Program-made: the position numbers and the translations under genes
Notes under the pieces: generated by a model
The model's input: only the letters and a program-made list of their open reading frames with translations
Databases searched by the model: none
Told to the model about the DNA's origin: nothing
Shown here: positions 1 through 8,221 of the stretch, in pieces
Layout of the letters: each line of letters opens with the position of its first letter
Position numbering within the stretch: the stretch's first letter is position 1
NCBI GenBank assembly: GCA_002816585.1
Contig: MUCT01000036.1
Coordinates: forward strand, 1 to 39,677
DNA: 39,677 bases
Direction: 5' to 3'
Origin: SAR202 cluster bacterium Io17-Chloro-G6
GTDB taxonomy: Bacteria > Chloroflexota > Dehalococcoidia > UBA3495

Positions 1-115
1 GCGCCGGCCTTTCCTCCATGAATCATCCTCCTCACCCCTAAGATGACTTCTATACTACTATTGCCACCTCGCCTCCAATCAGATGCGATTGCCCTGAGAC
101 GAGACCTGCGTAGAA

Positions 116-143
116 AAACCGGCCCGGAAACCCGGGCCGGTTT
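116..143 (-). terminator. Rho-independent terminator of the cupredoxin gene
   Basis: A perfect 12-bp inverted repeat (116-127 with 132-143, loop of four bases) is GC-rich. On the minus strand it is followed by a run of five T residues. It lies about 20 bases past the stop codon of the cupredoxin gene, so it fits an intrinsic terminator for that monocistronic transcript. Confidence 0.8.
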
Positions 144-165
144 CGATTCTGGACATTAACCGGGC

Positions 166-747
166 CTAGTTTACGATGAAGTCACCGAACATGGTGAAAT
201 TGTGGCCGGGGAAGGTGCAGACGAACTGGTAGGTCCCCGCCGCCGGCGCCGTGAAGGTGGCCTGTGTACTTTCGCCTGGGCCCATGAGGGCGGTCGATCC
301 AATGACCCGCGGGTCGTCCACCGGCAGCCAATTGTTATCTTGACCTGCAGCCAGGCCGTCGGTGGCCACAGCGTCCTTGGTGCTAGCCTCGACCAACGCC
401 CAGTTGTGGGTGTTGACGCTGGAGGAGTTAGTGAAGGTCACCACAACTTCTGCCCCCGCTGATACAGACATTCTGCTGAGATCGAATTCCAAGGCGTCTC
501 CCTTCACGTCGATACCGAACGTGACCGGTCCTCCAGAAGGCGGTTCAGTGGCAGGAACGATAGAGGTGGGAGCCGACGTCGAAGTGGGCGCTGCGGTCGG
601 CTCAGCAGTCCTGTCCGCCGCGGGCACCGTATTGGGCGGCGCCGTCGTAGCCGTGGCGTTGGGGTCCGCCTCGTCGCTGCCGCAAGCAATCGCCATGAGC
701 ATGATACCGCTCAAGATAGCGAAGAATATTACGAGTGATTTTCCCAT
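166..747 (-). CDS. Cupredoxin (plastocyanin/azurin-like) lipoprotein
   Basis: 193 residues. The N-terminus has a hydrophobic signal segment ending in a lipobox (L-M-A-I-A-C, Cys22), so the protein should be a lipid-anchored extracytoplasmic protein. Residues about 25-75 are a low-complexity Thr/Pro/Ala linker typical of surface lipoproteins. The C-terminal domain (about 75-193) has a type-1 copper site: His114 (T-H-N-W), then Cys177, His182 and Met186 in the closing C-x4-H-x3-M loop. This is the standard blue-copper arrangement for single-electron transfer. The ATG start has a GGAGG-type site upstream (754-758), and a promoter and a terminator bracket the gene, so it is probably monocistronic. 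The redox partner cannot be read from the context. The copper-domain call is strong; the physiological role is inference. Confidence 0.88.
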   Translation of the reverse strand: MGKSLVIFFAILSGIMLMAIACGSDEADPNATATTAPPNTVPAADRTAEPTAAPTSTSAPTSIVPATEPPSGGPVTFGIDVKGDALEFDLSRMSVSAGAEVVVTFTNSSSVNTHNWALVEASTKDAVATDGLAAGQDNNWLPVDDPRVIGSTALMGPGESTQATFTAPAAGTYQFVCTFPGHNFTMFGDFIVN

Positions 748-784
748 CTAACGGCCTCCGTTTTTGACAGATAACAGTTTGTTA

Positions 785-813
785 ATTTTGTCACAAGCAT
801 AATGTGGTGTCAA
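785..813 (-). promoter_or_regulatory. Sigma-70-type promoter for the cupredoxin gene
   Basis: On the minus strand TTGACA (808-813) is followed after exactly 17 bases by CAAAAT (785-790). The -35 is a perfect consensus and the -10 matches four of six. It lies about 40 bases upstream of the cupredoxin start. The assignment is by pattern only. Confidence 0.5.
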
Positions 814-918
814 CGAATCTACACACGAATGAACACCTTTGAATTCACTCCGGGGACTGGCTACGTCCGATCAAGTAGACTATCATAACGCCAGGTTCAG
901 GCCCCCACAGGAGCGCGT

Positions 919-1923
919 GTGGACATCGGCAAGTTCCCTCCTTCCCTCCTTGAAAAACTATTGCAGAACGCCGGGATTTCGGACCCCCAGGTGATCTTAG
1001 GACCTGGCGTTGGGGAGGACGCCGCCGTTCTTGATCCGGGTGACACGCTGCTGGTGGCCAAAAGCGACCCAATCACCTTCGCCAGCAACCAAATCGGCCG
1101 GTATGCCGTGCAGGTGAACGCCAACGACGTCGCCTGCACAGGGGGCGTGCCCCGGTGGTTCCTGGCGACCCTGCTGGTGCCGGAACGCTTCACCGAGGAC
1201 CAGGCGGAAGAACTATTCAACCAGGTGCTGGACGCCTGCAACGCCATTGGCGTCACACTGATTGGCGGACACAGCGAGGTCACCTACGGCATCGACCGTC
1301 CACTGGTGTCCGGGACTTTGCTGGGCGTGGTGTCCCGCGACCGCCTGGTTAAGACCGGAGGCGCCCAGGAGGGCGACAGCATAGTCGTGACCAAGGGCAT
1401 CGCCATCGAGGGCACGGCGTTATTGGCCCTGGAGAGGGCCGACGATCTACGAAACGCCGGGGTTTCCGACGATATCATTACACAAAGTGCAAATTTGTTG
1501 GATTCTCCAGGTATAAGTATAATCGTCGACGCTCAAACCGCCTGTGACGCGGCACAAGTACACTCCATGCACGATGTTACCGAGGGCGGCATGATAACCG
1601 GGCTACGGGAAGTTGCATCAGCCTCAGGGCTAGGGCTTGCCATCGAGGAGGACAGTGTGCCGGTATTGCCACTCACCCGCCAGGTTTGCCAGGCCCTGAA
1701 CTTGGATCCCCTGGGTCTACTGGCTTCAGGATCGCTGCTCATCACTCTGCCACCAGGAGATGTTCCCTCTTTACTCTCCGCTTTGGATAAAAAGGGAATA
1801 GACGGCTGGGAGATCGGACTAATGCTGGCGCCGGAGGAAGGGCTGATCTCCATCGGCCGGGAGGGCGAAGTTGAGTTGCCCCAGTTCAGCCGGGACGAAC
1901 TGGCCCGCTATTTTAGCCGCTAG
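919..1923 (+). CDS. AIR synthase/HypE-related (PurM-fold) protein
   Basis: 334 residues. Start GTG at 919 has AGGAG five bases upstream. The protein shows the PurM/ThiL/SelD/HypE ATP-binding fold: a glycine/acid motif G-x-G-E-D-A-A-V (about residues 29-37), V-N-A-N-D-V-A-C-T-G-G-V-P near 67-79 (the N-D and G-G-x-P signature) and a C-terminal half with H-D-V-T-E-G-G (about 216-223). The family includes enzymes that phosphorylate or dehydrate a substrate with ATP, and HypE of hydrogenase maturation. No other hyp gene is nearby, and the HypE C-terminal P-R-I-C tail is absent, so a hydrogenase role is not supported. It lacks the Cys/Sec-Gly loop of SelD. The substrate is unknown. Its only close neighbours run in the opposite direction. 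Confidence 0.75.
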   Translation: MDIGKFPPSLLEKLLQNAGISDPQVILGPGVGEDAAVLDPGDTLLVAKSDPITFASNQIGRYAVQVNANDVACTGGVPRWFLATLLVPERFTEDQAEELFNQVLDACNAIGVTLIGGHSEVTYGIDRPLVSGTLLGVVSRDRLVKTGGAQEGDSIVVTKGIAIEGTALLALERADDLRNAGVSDDIITQSANLLDSPGISIIVDAQTACDAAQVHSMHDVTEGGMITGLREVASASGLGLAIEEDSVPVLPLTRQVCQALNLDPLGLLASGSLLITLPPGDVPSLLSALDKKGIDGWEIGLMLAPEEGLISIGREGEVELPQFSRDELARYFSR

Positions 1924-1997
1924 CGGTTCCAAATTTCATAGAATCAGACCGGGAACCAGACCGGCGATACCCAGACGCCGGAGCTACGACGTCAGAC

Positions 1998-2603
1998 CTA
2001 GGCCATAAGTTCTTTGATCGCCTCAGCCGCCCGCTGCTGGGCAGGCACCGTGAGTGACCAATCGTTCCCCTGGGCGATGAACATATCGCGCTGTCTTCTC
2101 ATATGAGAAGCGAAGTTGGGACCGTCATAAGCCCCATACTCCCGGCAGACCTCGATAAGCTTCTCCTTGGAGAACACGGGCTGTCGCCCAGCCAGCAACC
2201 CGGCAATGCCAAGCAGCAGGGCCAGTTTTATCTGTTTCTTGGAGTTGGTCTTTTCTTTCAGGTCTTTCACGATAATACGATATGAGCCGCCATCCAAATG
2301 ATAGACCCGTGAAATGTCCTCGCCGGATATTTGGTGTTGGTCCAGAAATACGAGGCCCCGGTCATTGGCCTGAGGTTGCCGTAGGGGACTGCTATTGGCG
2401 TAAGGGCCGTTGGAGAGAGGCGACAAGAATTCGCCATTACCAGTAACAGGGAGGGCATTACCTGATTCGCTGTTGGCGGTCGGCGAGTCAAACTGGGCCA
2501 GGACGCGAACCAGGGCTTGGAAACAAGGGATCTGGTACTTCTCTGGGCACCGTTCCGCCAGCCGAACGGCCTCGTCAAGATGCGCTGCCACGTTCTCGAA
2601 CAC
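1998..2603 (-). CDS. Uncharacterised protein with possible C-terminal winged-helix-like region
   Basis: About 201 residues. I prefer GTG at 2603, which has a GGAGGGGG site five to six bases upstream; a GTG at 2618 would add five residues but lies inside that site. The N-terminal part (about 1-50) is helical. Residues about 50-85 are low-complexity Ser/Asn/Pro. The middle contains a short beta-rich stretch, and the last 80 residues (K-K-Q-I-K-L-A-L-L-L-G onward) look like a helical, DNA-binding-like module with a basic R-R-Q-R patch. I do not recognise the family and assign no function. It stands alone, convergent with the AIR-synthase-like gene and separated from the dehydratase by a hairpin. 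Confidence 0.6.
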   Translation of the reverse strand: MFENVAAHLDEAVRLAERCPEKYQIPCFQALVRVLAQFDSPTANSESGNALPVTGNGEFLSPLSNGPYANSSPLRQPQANDRGLVFLDQHQISGEDISRVYHLDGGSYRIIVKDLKEKTNSKKQIKLALLLGIAGLLAGRQPVFSKEKLIEVCREYGAYDGPNFASHMRRQRDMFIAQGNDWSLTVPAQQRAAEAIKELMA

Positions 2604-2705
2604 TGCCGCCCCCTCCACCTAATGACGCTGGCTACTTAGCGCCGAGCGGGCCTTGCGTCACTCCTCCCAGTATATCGCCGTGAAAATGCCGCATCAATTA
2701 ATAAT

Positions 2706-2739
2706 GACCGGCCCTATGAGCATAAATATGGGGCCGGTC
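2706..2739 (-). terminator. Probable terminator downstream of the dehydratase gene
   Basis: A perfect 9-bp GC-rich inverted repeat (2706-2714 with 2731-2739) surrounds an AT-rich loop of 16 bases. On the minus strand it is followed by an A/T-rich stretch (ATTATTAATT). It lies about 100 bases past the dehydratase stop. The long loop and mixed A/T tail make it weaker than the other terminators here. Confidence 0.5.
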
Positions 2740-2839
2740 CCATTGGCAGCGGCTTTAACGCTAAGCGTTGGATCCCCTATTTTCTCTGGCCGCTCAGGCC
2801 TGGCGGGCCTCTTAGGACTTCCGCCGGAAATCGGAGTGG

Positions 2840-3805
2840 TCAGCTCTGGTAGACCTCGAGCGACTGGCGGAGTTGGTCAACGGTTATGTTGGCCCCGCTT
2901 ACAGTGACCGCCACCTTTTTGCCCCTTATTTTTCCCGGGTGTTTGATGGCGCCTGCCAGGGCGGTGGCCCCGGCGCCCTCGGCCAGGGTGTGGGCCTTTT
3001 CCACGAGAGTGCCGATGGCCCGGCGAATATCGTCGTCACTCACCAGCAGGAAGTCATCCAGCAGGTCGCGAATAATCACCTGGGCCAGTTCGTAGCCGGA
3101 TTTGGTGGCCACACCCTCGGCGAAGGTGGTCATCTCAGCTTCCACGACCTCGCCCTTCTTCCAGGAAAGATAGCCGGCCGGCGCTTGTTCCGACTGGACT
3201 GCCAGCACCTCTATGGAAGGATCAATGCCCTTGGCGACGACGCAGGCGCCGGATACTCCCGACCCTCCGCCCAGAGGCACCATCAGAACTTGGACGTCTG
3301 GCAGATCCTCTATGGTCTCCAGGGCCTGGGTTCCTACGCCGGCGATGAGTAAAGGTTCGTTCACCGGATGCACGAACCGGTATCCCTCTTCTTTGGCCAG
3401 ACGCTCGCAGTGCAGCCGGGCGGCATCGAAGTTGTCGCCGTGAAAGATCAACTCCGCGCCCAGGGCCTTCATGGCCGCCACCTTATTAGGGTTGGCGCCC
3501 TGGGGCAGGCCGATCATCACGCGAACACCGAACAACTTGCCGGCGCTGGCCACCGATTGGCCGTGGTTGCCGGTGGATGCAGTGATCAAGCCGCGCTCTT
3601 TCTCTTCGTCGGTGAGATTGGCCAGTAGGTTGATGCCGCCCCGGCCCTTGAAAGCCCCCAAGGGTAGGTACTCCTCATGTTTCGGGTAAATCTCCGCATC
3701 CAGCATTTCGCTGAGTCCAGCAGAATAATGTAATGGAGTCCGGGGAATATGAGGAGCGATGGTTTTCTTTGCTCGATAAACGTCCCGCAGTGTGGGGGCC
3801 TGCAT
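2840..3805 (-). CDS. Threonine/serine dehydratase-family PLP enzyme
   Basis: 321 residues, fold-type II PLP enzyme. The lysine Schiff-base region reads A-F-K-G-R-G-G near residues 52-58, where the family usually has S-F-K-x-R-G-A. S-T-G-N-H-G-Q near 76-82 is the substrate/phosphate loop. The glycine-rich PLP phosphate loop is G-G-G-S-G-V-S-G near 180. The C-terminal S-G-A-N follows the usual S-G-G-N position. The length matches catabolic (single-domain, no ACT) threonine dehydratases or serine/threonine racemase-like enzymes. The lack of an ACT domain argues against feedback-regulated biosynthetic IlvA. Expected chemistry is deamination of a hydroxyl amino acid to a 2-oxo acid in the cytoplasm; the exact substrate is open. 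ATG has AGGTGG six bases upstream. The gene ends at a hairpin and follows the DedA gene on the same strand by 67 bases. Confidence 0.85.
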   Translation of the reverse strand: MQAPTLRDVYRAKKTIAPHIPRTPLHYSAGLSEMLDAEIYPKHEEYLPLGAFKGRGGINLLANLTDEEKERGLITASTGNHGQSVASAGKLFGVRVMIGLPQGANPNKVAAMKALGAELIFHGDNFDAARLHCERLAKEEGYRFVHPVNEPLLIAGVGTQALETIEDLPDVQVLMVPLGGGSGVSGACVVAKGIDPSIEVLAVQSEQAPAGYLSWKKGEVVEAEMTTFAEGVATKSGYELAQVIIRDLLDDFLLVSDDDIRRAIGTLVEKAHTLAEGAGATALAGAIKHPGKIRGKKVAVTVSGANITVDQLRQSLEVYQS

Positions 3806-3872
3806 GTGTTACCACCTTTTCGATAGGGTCCGACTAGCAGCATACCCAGCTTATTGACCCTTAAATTCAGTG

Positions 3873-4511
3873 TCAATCGCGGGCTTCGCTCCGGAGGGCC
3901 TTGATCCGATGGTAGATGAACCAGACCACGACTACGGCGATGATGCCAGCGATGGGGAAATCGAAGGGCCGCATTACCCGGCGAAGGTCCTCCCAATTCT
4001 CTCCCAGTTTATAGCCGCCATAGGCCAGGCCGAGACTCCAGGGATATGACCCGATGAAGGTGTAGAAGCTAAACTTCCAGAAGTTCATCCGTGCGATGCC
4101 GGCGGGAACACTTATAAAAGTGCGGACTACCGGCAACAGACGGGAGGCAAAGACCGCCAGCTCGCCGTACTTCTGGAACCACACCTCAGCACGGTCCACC
4201 TCGTGTTGGGTCACCAGCACATATCTCCCGTACTTATTCAATAAGGGCCGGCCGCCTTTGTAACTGATCCAGTAGGCCACCCACGACCCCAGCAAGTTGC
4301 CCAGAGCCCCATAAAAGCCCGCCATACCGAGCATCCAAACAGAGTCCCCCTTGGCCTCGATCAAGAGCCAACCGGCCAAAGGCATGATCAACTCACTGGG
4401 GAAGGGAATTGCGGCGCTCTCGATCCCCATGAGAAAGACCACCCCAGGCCAACCCATGGCGTCGTAGACCTTGGTAATTATTTCCAAAAACCATGTTTCT
4501 ATGCCTAGCAT
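3873..4511 (-). CDS. DedA/SNARE-associated family membrane protein
   Basis: 212 residues. The N-terminal half has the DedA signature: a hydrophobic re-entrant segment with E-S-A-A-I-P-F-P-S-E near residues 31-40, then G-x-x-x-G-x-x-x-x-Y-x-x-G-x-x-G-G-R. In the second half F-x-S-R-L-L-P-V-V-R-T-F-I-S-V-P-A-G-I-A-R-M is the conserved F-x-R-(x)n-R-x-x-x-x-x-x-A-G motif. Several membrane spans are visible, with a final hydrophobic helix and a basic tail. DedA proteins act in the inner membrane, and members flip undecaprenyl phosphate or phosphatidylethanolamine; which lipid this one handles cannot be told. It probably shares a transcript with the downstream dehydratase gene, without evident functional link. 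Confidence 0.88.
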   Translation of the reverse strand: MLGIETWFLEIITKVYDAMGWPGVVFLMGIESAAIPFPSELIMPLAGWLLIEAKGDSVWMLGMAGFYGALGNLLGSWVAYWISYKGGRPLLNKYGRYVLVTQHEVDRAEVWFQKYGELAVFASRLLPVVRTFISVPAGIARMNFWKFSFYTFIGSYPWSLGLAYGGYKLGENWEDLRRVMRPFDFPIAGIIAVVVVWFIYHRIKALRSEARD

Positions 4512-4636
4512 GCCATAAGAACCTTCGATTTGACCGGGAAATAACGCGGGAATCCTATTAAACTCATAGAAGGCCCTCCACGAATAATGTTCTAATCATT
4601 TCTTAAATAAATTTAAAAGTATCTTTAGAAAAAGTA

Positions 4637-4665
4637 TTGACGTTATCCAAAGCTGATGCTATTCT
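4637..4665 (+). promoter_or_regulatory. Sigma-70-type promoter for the HTH microprotein
   Basis: TTGACG (4637-4642), 17 bases, TATTCT (4660-4665). This gives a leader of about 60 bases before the ATG at 4733, which has its own GGAGG site. The flanking sequence upstream (4580-4636) is unusually AT-rich for this genome, as expected for a promoter with an UP element. Confidence 0.5.
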
Positions 4666-4732
4666 AATGCTAACCTGATGGCCCGGGTAGCAGTGTAAAC
4701 CAGCACTAATAGACGGCGATACGGAGGGAACC

Positions 4733-4957
4733 ATGGCTAGGAAGACAAAACTGATGCAGCGCGTAGAAAAGGAACACCAAAGGAACTTGGAGCGCCTATT
4801 GCCTGAGAAAGTAAACGAGCTTGGTCTCTCTGCCACGGCTGAGGAACTGGGGGTCAGCAAGGCCACCCTGGGCTACTGGCTGCTCAAGTTGGGTATAAGT
4901 GTACGGCGTGTAGCGCTTGCGCCCGGTGAGACCATGGAAGTTAAGCGGATAAGCTAA
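4733..4957 (+). CDS. Small helix-turn-helix protein, function unknown
   Basis: 74 residues. A basic N-terminal helix (about 1-25, K/R/E-rich) is followed by a compact helix-turn-helix: L-S-A-T-A-E-E-L-G-V-S-K-A-T-L-G-Y-W-L-L-K-L-G (about 32-54), which resembles the HTH of sigma-like or transposase/resolvase-type regulators. The tail is short. GGAGG lies six bases before the ATG. It has its own promoter and is closed by a strong bidirectional terminator, so it is a complete monocistronic unit and not a fragment. It may be a local regulator or nucleoid-type DNA-binding protein; the target is unknown. Confidence 0.72.
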   Translation: MARKTKLMQRVEKEHQRNLERLLPEKVNELGLSATAEELGVSKATLGYWLLKLGISVRRVALAPGETMEVKRIS

Positions 4958-4990
4958 CCCACCGGACCTTTAATTCCCGCAAGCACGTCG

Positions 4991-5038
4991 AAAAAGAAAG
5001 AGCCCGTTCTTTCGCGAAAGGACGGGCTCTTTCTTTTT
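4991..5038. terminator. Strong bidirectional terminator
   Basis: The 17-bp arms 4991-5007 and 5022-5038 are perfect complements, and inside them CTTTCGCGAAAG (5009-5020) is itself palindromic. The long hairpin has A-rich and T-rich ends on both strands. It lies between the converging HTH gene (plus) and formamidase gene (minus) and can end transcription from both. Confidence 0.85.
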
Positions 5039-5172
5039 CCGCTGATTCTCGGGCGTTCTGGCCCCCAGAAACTAATGGAGGCCTCTCGCTCCGTTTAAAG
5101 GCCTTTCTTTACATCATCCCGGCCGCGGGAGACCACCCAAGCCGGAAATCGAGGTCTCTTCCCCATCGATTC

Positions 5173-6279
5173 TCAGCCCTGGAAGATGTCTTCAGGCAAG
5201 AAAGCCGAGACAGTGACGTTGGGCAGGTCCACAACGTTGCTAATCTTGAGGTCGACGGCCACGCTGCAAATCACGTAAGCCTGTTCCTTGGTCCAACCCC
5301 TTTCCTGGAGCAGGTCGATCATGTTGATCAAGGCGTTCCGGGCCGCCAAGGTCAAGTCTTCGCCCTCCTGGGTCCCGTCCTCCCGGATGGGCATTCCCAT
5401 GGTGGCGATGAAATTCCGGGGGGCGGCCCATTCCGGCGCGATGAAATATCCAGGGTGGGCGAACCGGGGGAAAGTTATGTTATGCCGGGCCGCCTCTCCC
5501 TTGTGGATGTGAAATTTGACCACTGCGGTGGCCCCCATCTCGATGGCGGTGATGCAGCACTCGGAGTCGCCTTGGGCGAAATGGCCGTCGCCGGCGGAGT
5601 AGAGTCCACCGGAAACGTTTACCGGTATCAACAGCCGGGACCCCTTGGTGAGCTGCTTGGCGTCCACGTTGCCGCAGTTCTCCCGTGGCGGTATCGTGCG
5701 CAGTCCCTCGGCGGCAATCGGACCTTCGGGCACCGCGTCTTCGGCGTCGGGAGGAAAGGCTGTTCCGCCGCGGTGCACCAAGTCGGCCTCGCGTTTGGTC
5801 CACGCTTCCATTTGCGTTCTGGACGGCGCGATCCCCGCGGTTCCCATGAAAGAGCCGTTGGGAATTCTTACGCCTGGCAGTTCCTTGGAGGTCGCCCAGC
5901 CGTCCTTCATCTCCCAATGGGCCACAAAGGGGTCGGGAAACAGGTCGCGTAGGAACCCGGCGCCGGGCCGGTTGCGGGTCCAGCCGTAGGACTGGGGAAT
6001 CACGTCGACGTACTCGATCTCCAGCAGGTCTCCCGGCTCGGCTCCCTTGATGTAAACCGGACCGGTCAGAGGGTGCCCAACCTTTCCGGCGAACCCGTCG
6101 AAGTCGTCAACGGTGATGCTGGCGTTCATCTGCCCGTCGGAGGCATCCCGAGTCTCCAACGACACCTCTTCGCCGGGGTCTACCTCCAAGATGGGAGGAA
6201 TATCCGGGTGCCAGCGGTTGTGGCCCTTGCCCGGATCGTCCTTCAGCCGCTTGCTCCGGTCTATCTCAATGCTCTTCAT
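5173..6279 (-). CDS. Acetamidase/formamidase family protein
   Basis: 368 residues, close to the FmdA/AmdA family. Recognisable family features include the early H-N-R-W-H region, D-W/D-F-D-G-F-A-G-K-V-G-H-P-L-T-G-P-V-Y-I-K-G-A-E-P-G-D-type segment (about 55-85), P-R-E-N-C-G-N-V-D (about 198-206), G-D-G-H-F-A-Q-G-D-S-E (about 231-241) and the late G-W-T-x-E-Q-A-Y region. These are the core metal/active-site loops of the fold. Expected activity is hydrolysis of formamide or short amides to the acid plus ammonia in the cytoplasm. ATG has GGAG five bases upstream. It lies 59 bases downstream of a ThDP enzyme on the same strand, so the two are probably co-transcribed; a shared pathway is inference. 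Confidence 0.88.
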   Translation of the reverse strand: MKSIEIDRSKRLKDDPGKGHNRWHPDIPPILEVDPGEEVSLETRDASDGQMNASITVDDFDGFAGKVGHPLTGPVYIKGAEPGDLLEIEYVDVIPQSYGWTRNRPGAGFLRDLFPDPFVAHWEMKDGWATSKELPGVRIPNGSFMGTAGIAPSRTQMEAWTKREADLVHRGGTAFPPDAEDAVPEGPIAAEGLRTIPPRENCGNVDAKQLTKGSRLLIPVNVSGGLYSAGDGHFAQGDSECCITAIEMGATAVVKFHIHKGEAARHNITFPRFAHPGYFIAPEWAAPRNFIATMGMPIREDGTQEGEDLTLAARNALINMIDLLQERGWTKEQAYVICSVAVDLKISNVVDLPNVTVSAFLPEDIFQG

Positions 6280-6338
6280 GCAAACTCCAAGCTATCAGCA
6301 GATGCGAGCTGAAAGCTGACCGCTGATAATTGTGGGCT

Positions 6339-8024
6339 TTAGATCGACCAATCGTCAGGCAGGCCGGGGGTGGCCATGGGTTTAATCATGACCTCCACCA
6401 GAGCTGCTTGGCCATTCTCGGTGGCGGTGATGGCCCGTTGCAGGGCCGGTCCCACCTCTAACGGGTCTTCCACACGTTCCGAGTGGGCGCCCAGGCCCTT
6501 GGCAACCACGCTCCAATCTCCGGTGAGCTTGGCCATCGTGGGCGGCGGACCACTGGGGCTTTCCATGCCCATCAGGCCTCCTCCGGTGCCTTCGTTATTA
6601 ACCAAGACGGTTAAAGTAGGCAGGCCCATTCGCACGGCGGTCTCCAGTTCCATGCCCACCATGCCGAAGGACGCGTCGCCCAATAGGTGGACCACCAGAT
6701 CGTCGGGCCGTCCCAGCTTGGCGCCGATGGCCGCGCCCAAGGACCAACCCATGGCGGCCATCCCGCCCATGCCCAGGTAGCTGCGGGGTTTGGTCGCGGT
6801 CCAAAAGGGCGACAGGTAGCCGCGGCTACCGCCGGCGTCGTGGAGGGCGATAGTCTTATCGGGGTCGACTAATTTGGCCAGTTCATGGACCACCCGGTAG
6901 CCGTTGGTGGGGGCCGAGGTGTCATTGAATACAGCATCCCACTCGCCCATGTCCTTGTCCTTGGCCTGCTTGATCTCGGCCACGATTTCCTCTTTAAGAC
7001 CACCTTTGCCTGGGCCGACCCGCTCTTTCACCGCGTCCAAGATCGCCCTTAGAGCCAACTTGGCGTCGGCCAAGATGGGAACGTCGGCCTGATATTGCTT
7101 GTTCAGGTCGTGCTCGTCGGCGTTCACGTGGATCAAGTTCACCCCTTCGGGGATGGGCCGGCCGTCGGTGCCGTTCGGCAGCCGGTAGGAATTGCCCACA
7201 GCCAGCACCACATCGGCTTTGCGGTTCATGTGCAGCGCCGCCCCGCTGGCGTACCGGCTGCGGGGGTAACAACCCATGCCCATGGACAGCGGATGGTCTT
7301 CGGGGAAAACTCCTTTTGCCACCAACGTCGTTGCCACTGGCATGGACAGTAGTTCGGCCAATTCTTTGGCCTCGTCCCAGGCCTCTGCGGAAAGAACGCC
7401 GCCGCCCAGGTTCAAGACCGGCATATTGGCGTTGACCAACAGGTCGGCAGCCCTGGCCACTTCTTCGGCGTCGGGGGCGGCTTTGCGGCCGCGGCCCACA
7501 GGCTCATACTCCAGCGAGCCATCGGGTACTTCGGTCATCAACACATCCTGGGGCATCTCCAGCACCACCGGGCCGGGAGAGCCGGAGCGGAGGGCGGTGA
7601 AGGCGCGGCGCATGATGGCCGGAATGTCGTCTACCTTGGCCATAGTCCCCCGCCATTTGACCAGCGTGTCGAAGATGCTGGCGGAGACTTCTTGCTGCAC
7701 CTCTTTGCCGAGCTGGGCCAGAGGTACCTGTCCCATTAAGAGCAGCACGGGGATGTTGTCGGCGTAGGCTCCGGCGATGCCGGTCAATGTGTTGGTGGCG
7801 CCGGGCCCGGTGCCGGTCATGGCCACACCTACTTTGCCGGTGGCCCGGGCGTAACCGTCGGCGATCTCCACGCCCAGCCTCTCGTTCCTAGCAGCAAAGA
7901 CTTTGATGGTCTCCGAGTTTCTGAGACCCGTCCAAAGGGGATTCAGACCACCGCCTTGGAATCCGGCGATGTACTCTACTCCTTCCTTTTCCAGGGCACG
8001 AACTATGGCATCTGCACCACGCAT
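6339..8024 (-). CDS. ThDP-dependent acetolactate-synthase-like enzyme (first of three)
   Basis: 561 residues with the three-domain ThDP fold: pyrimidine-binding N domain (1-170), central domain (about 190-330) and PP-binding C domain (about 370-545). The catalytic glutamate is Glu48 in R-N-E-R-L-G-V-E-I-A-D-G-Y-A-R-A, with N where H is usual. The ThDP/Mg motif runs from G-D-A-S-F to N-N. The FAD-binding residues typical of true acetohydroxyacid synthases are not obvious, and no small regulatory subunit gene follows. So this is more likely a catabolic 2-oxo acid decarboxylase/carboligase-type relative than branched-chain amino acid synthesis. ATG has a GAGAGGA site. It leads a probable two-gene unit with the formamidase. 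Confidence 0.85.
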   Translation of the reverse strand: MRGADAIVRALEKEGVEYIAGFQGGGLNPLWTGLRNSETIKVFAARNERLGVEIADGYARATGKVGVAMTGTGPGATNTLTGIAGAYADNIPVLLLMGQVPLAQLGKEVQQEVSASIFDTLVKWRGTMAKVDDIPAIMRRAFTALRSGSPGPVVLEMPQDVLMTEVPDGSLEYEPVGRGRKAAPDAEEVARAADLLVNANMPVLNLGGGVLSAEAWDEAKELAELLSMPVATTLVAKGVFPEDHPLSMGMGCYPRSRYASGAALHMNRKADVVLAVGNSYRLPNGTDGRPIPEGVNLIHVNADEHDLNKQYQADVPILADAKLALRAILDAVKERVGPGKGGLKEEIVAEIKQAKDKDMGEWDAVFNDTSAPTNGYRVVHELAKLVDPDKTIALHDAGGSRGYLSPFWTATKPRSYLGMGGMAAMGWSLGAAIGAKLGRPDDLVVHLLGDASFGMVGMELETAVRMGLPTLTVLVNNEGTGGGLMGMESPSGPPPTMAKLTGDWSVVAKGLGAHSERVEDPLEVGPALQRAITATENGQAALVEVMIKPMATPGLPDDWSI

Positions 8025-8136
8025 GATTCCTCTCTCTACCTAGTCAATTTGGCCACGGGCATCCAAAGAGGTTGGCCAGCCTCAGATTGGGGGGATGATA
8101 CGCTCACGCCCAATGGGGGTCAACCGGCTGGGCCGA

Positions 8137-8174
8137 GTGTAACGCTCTTGGGTTAGTGTAGCGTTCTCGGGTCA
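8137..8174. repeat. Two-copy 19-bp direct repeat in a divergent intergenic region
   Basis: 8137-8155 and 8156-8174 are adjacent copies matching at 15 of 19 positions (GTGTAxCGxTCTxGGGTxA). They lie between the divergent ThDP and lipoprotein genes and could be tandem operator sites, but no regulator is identified. Confidence 0.5.
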
Positions 8175-8221
8175 CAATCCCTATGATGATTGGGTCTGGA
8201 GTCTGGTCTGTGAGATGCTCG

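Noticed and set aside
1..20. A GGAGG site on the minus strand (13-17) that might serve a gene running off the left edge
   Set aside because: No start codon is visible within the window at a usable distance.
919..1923. Selenophosphate synthetase (SelD) as the identity of the PurM-fold gene, suggested by selC in the window
   Set aside because: The catalytic Cys/Sec-Gly loop of SelD is missing from the N-terminus; the AIR synthase/HypE resemblance is better.
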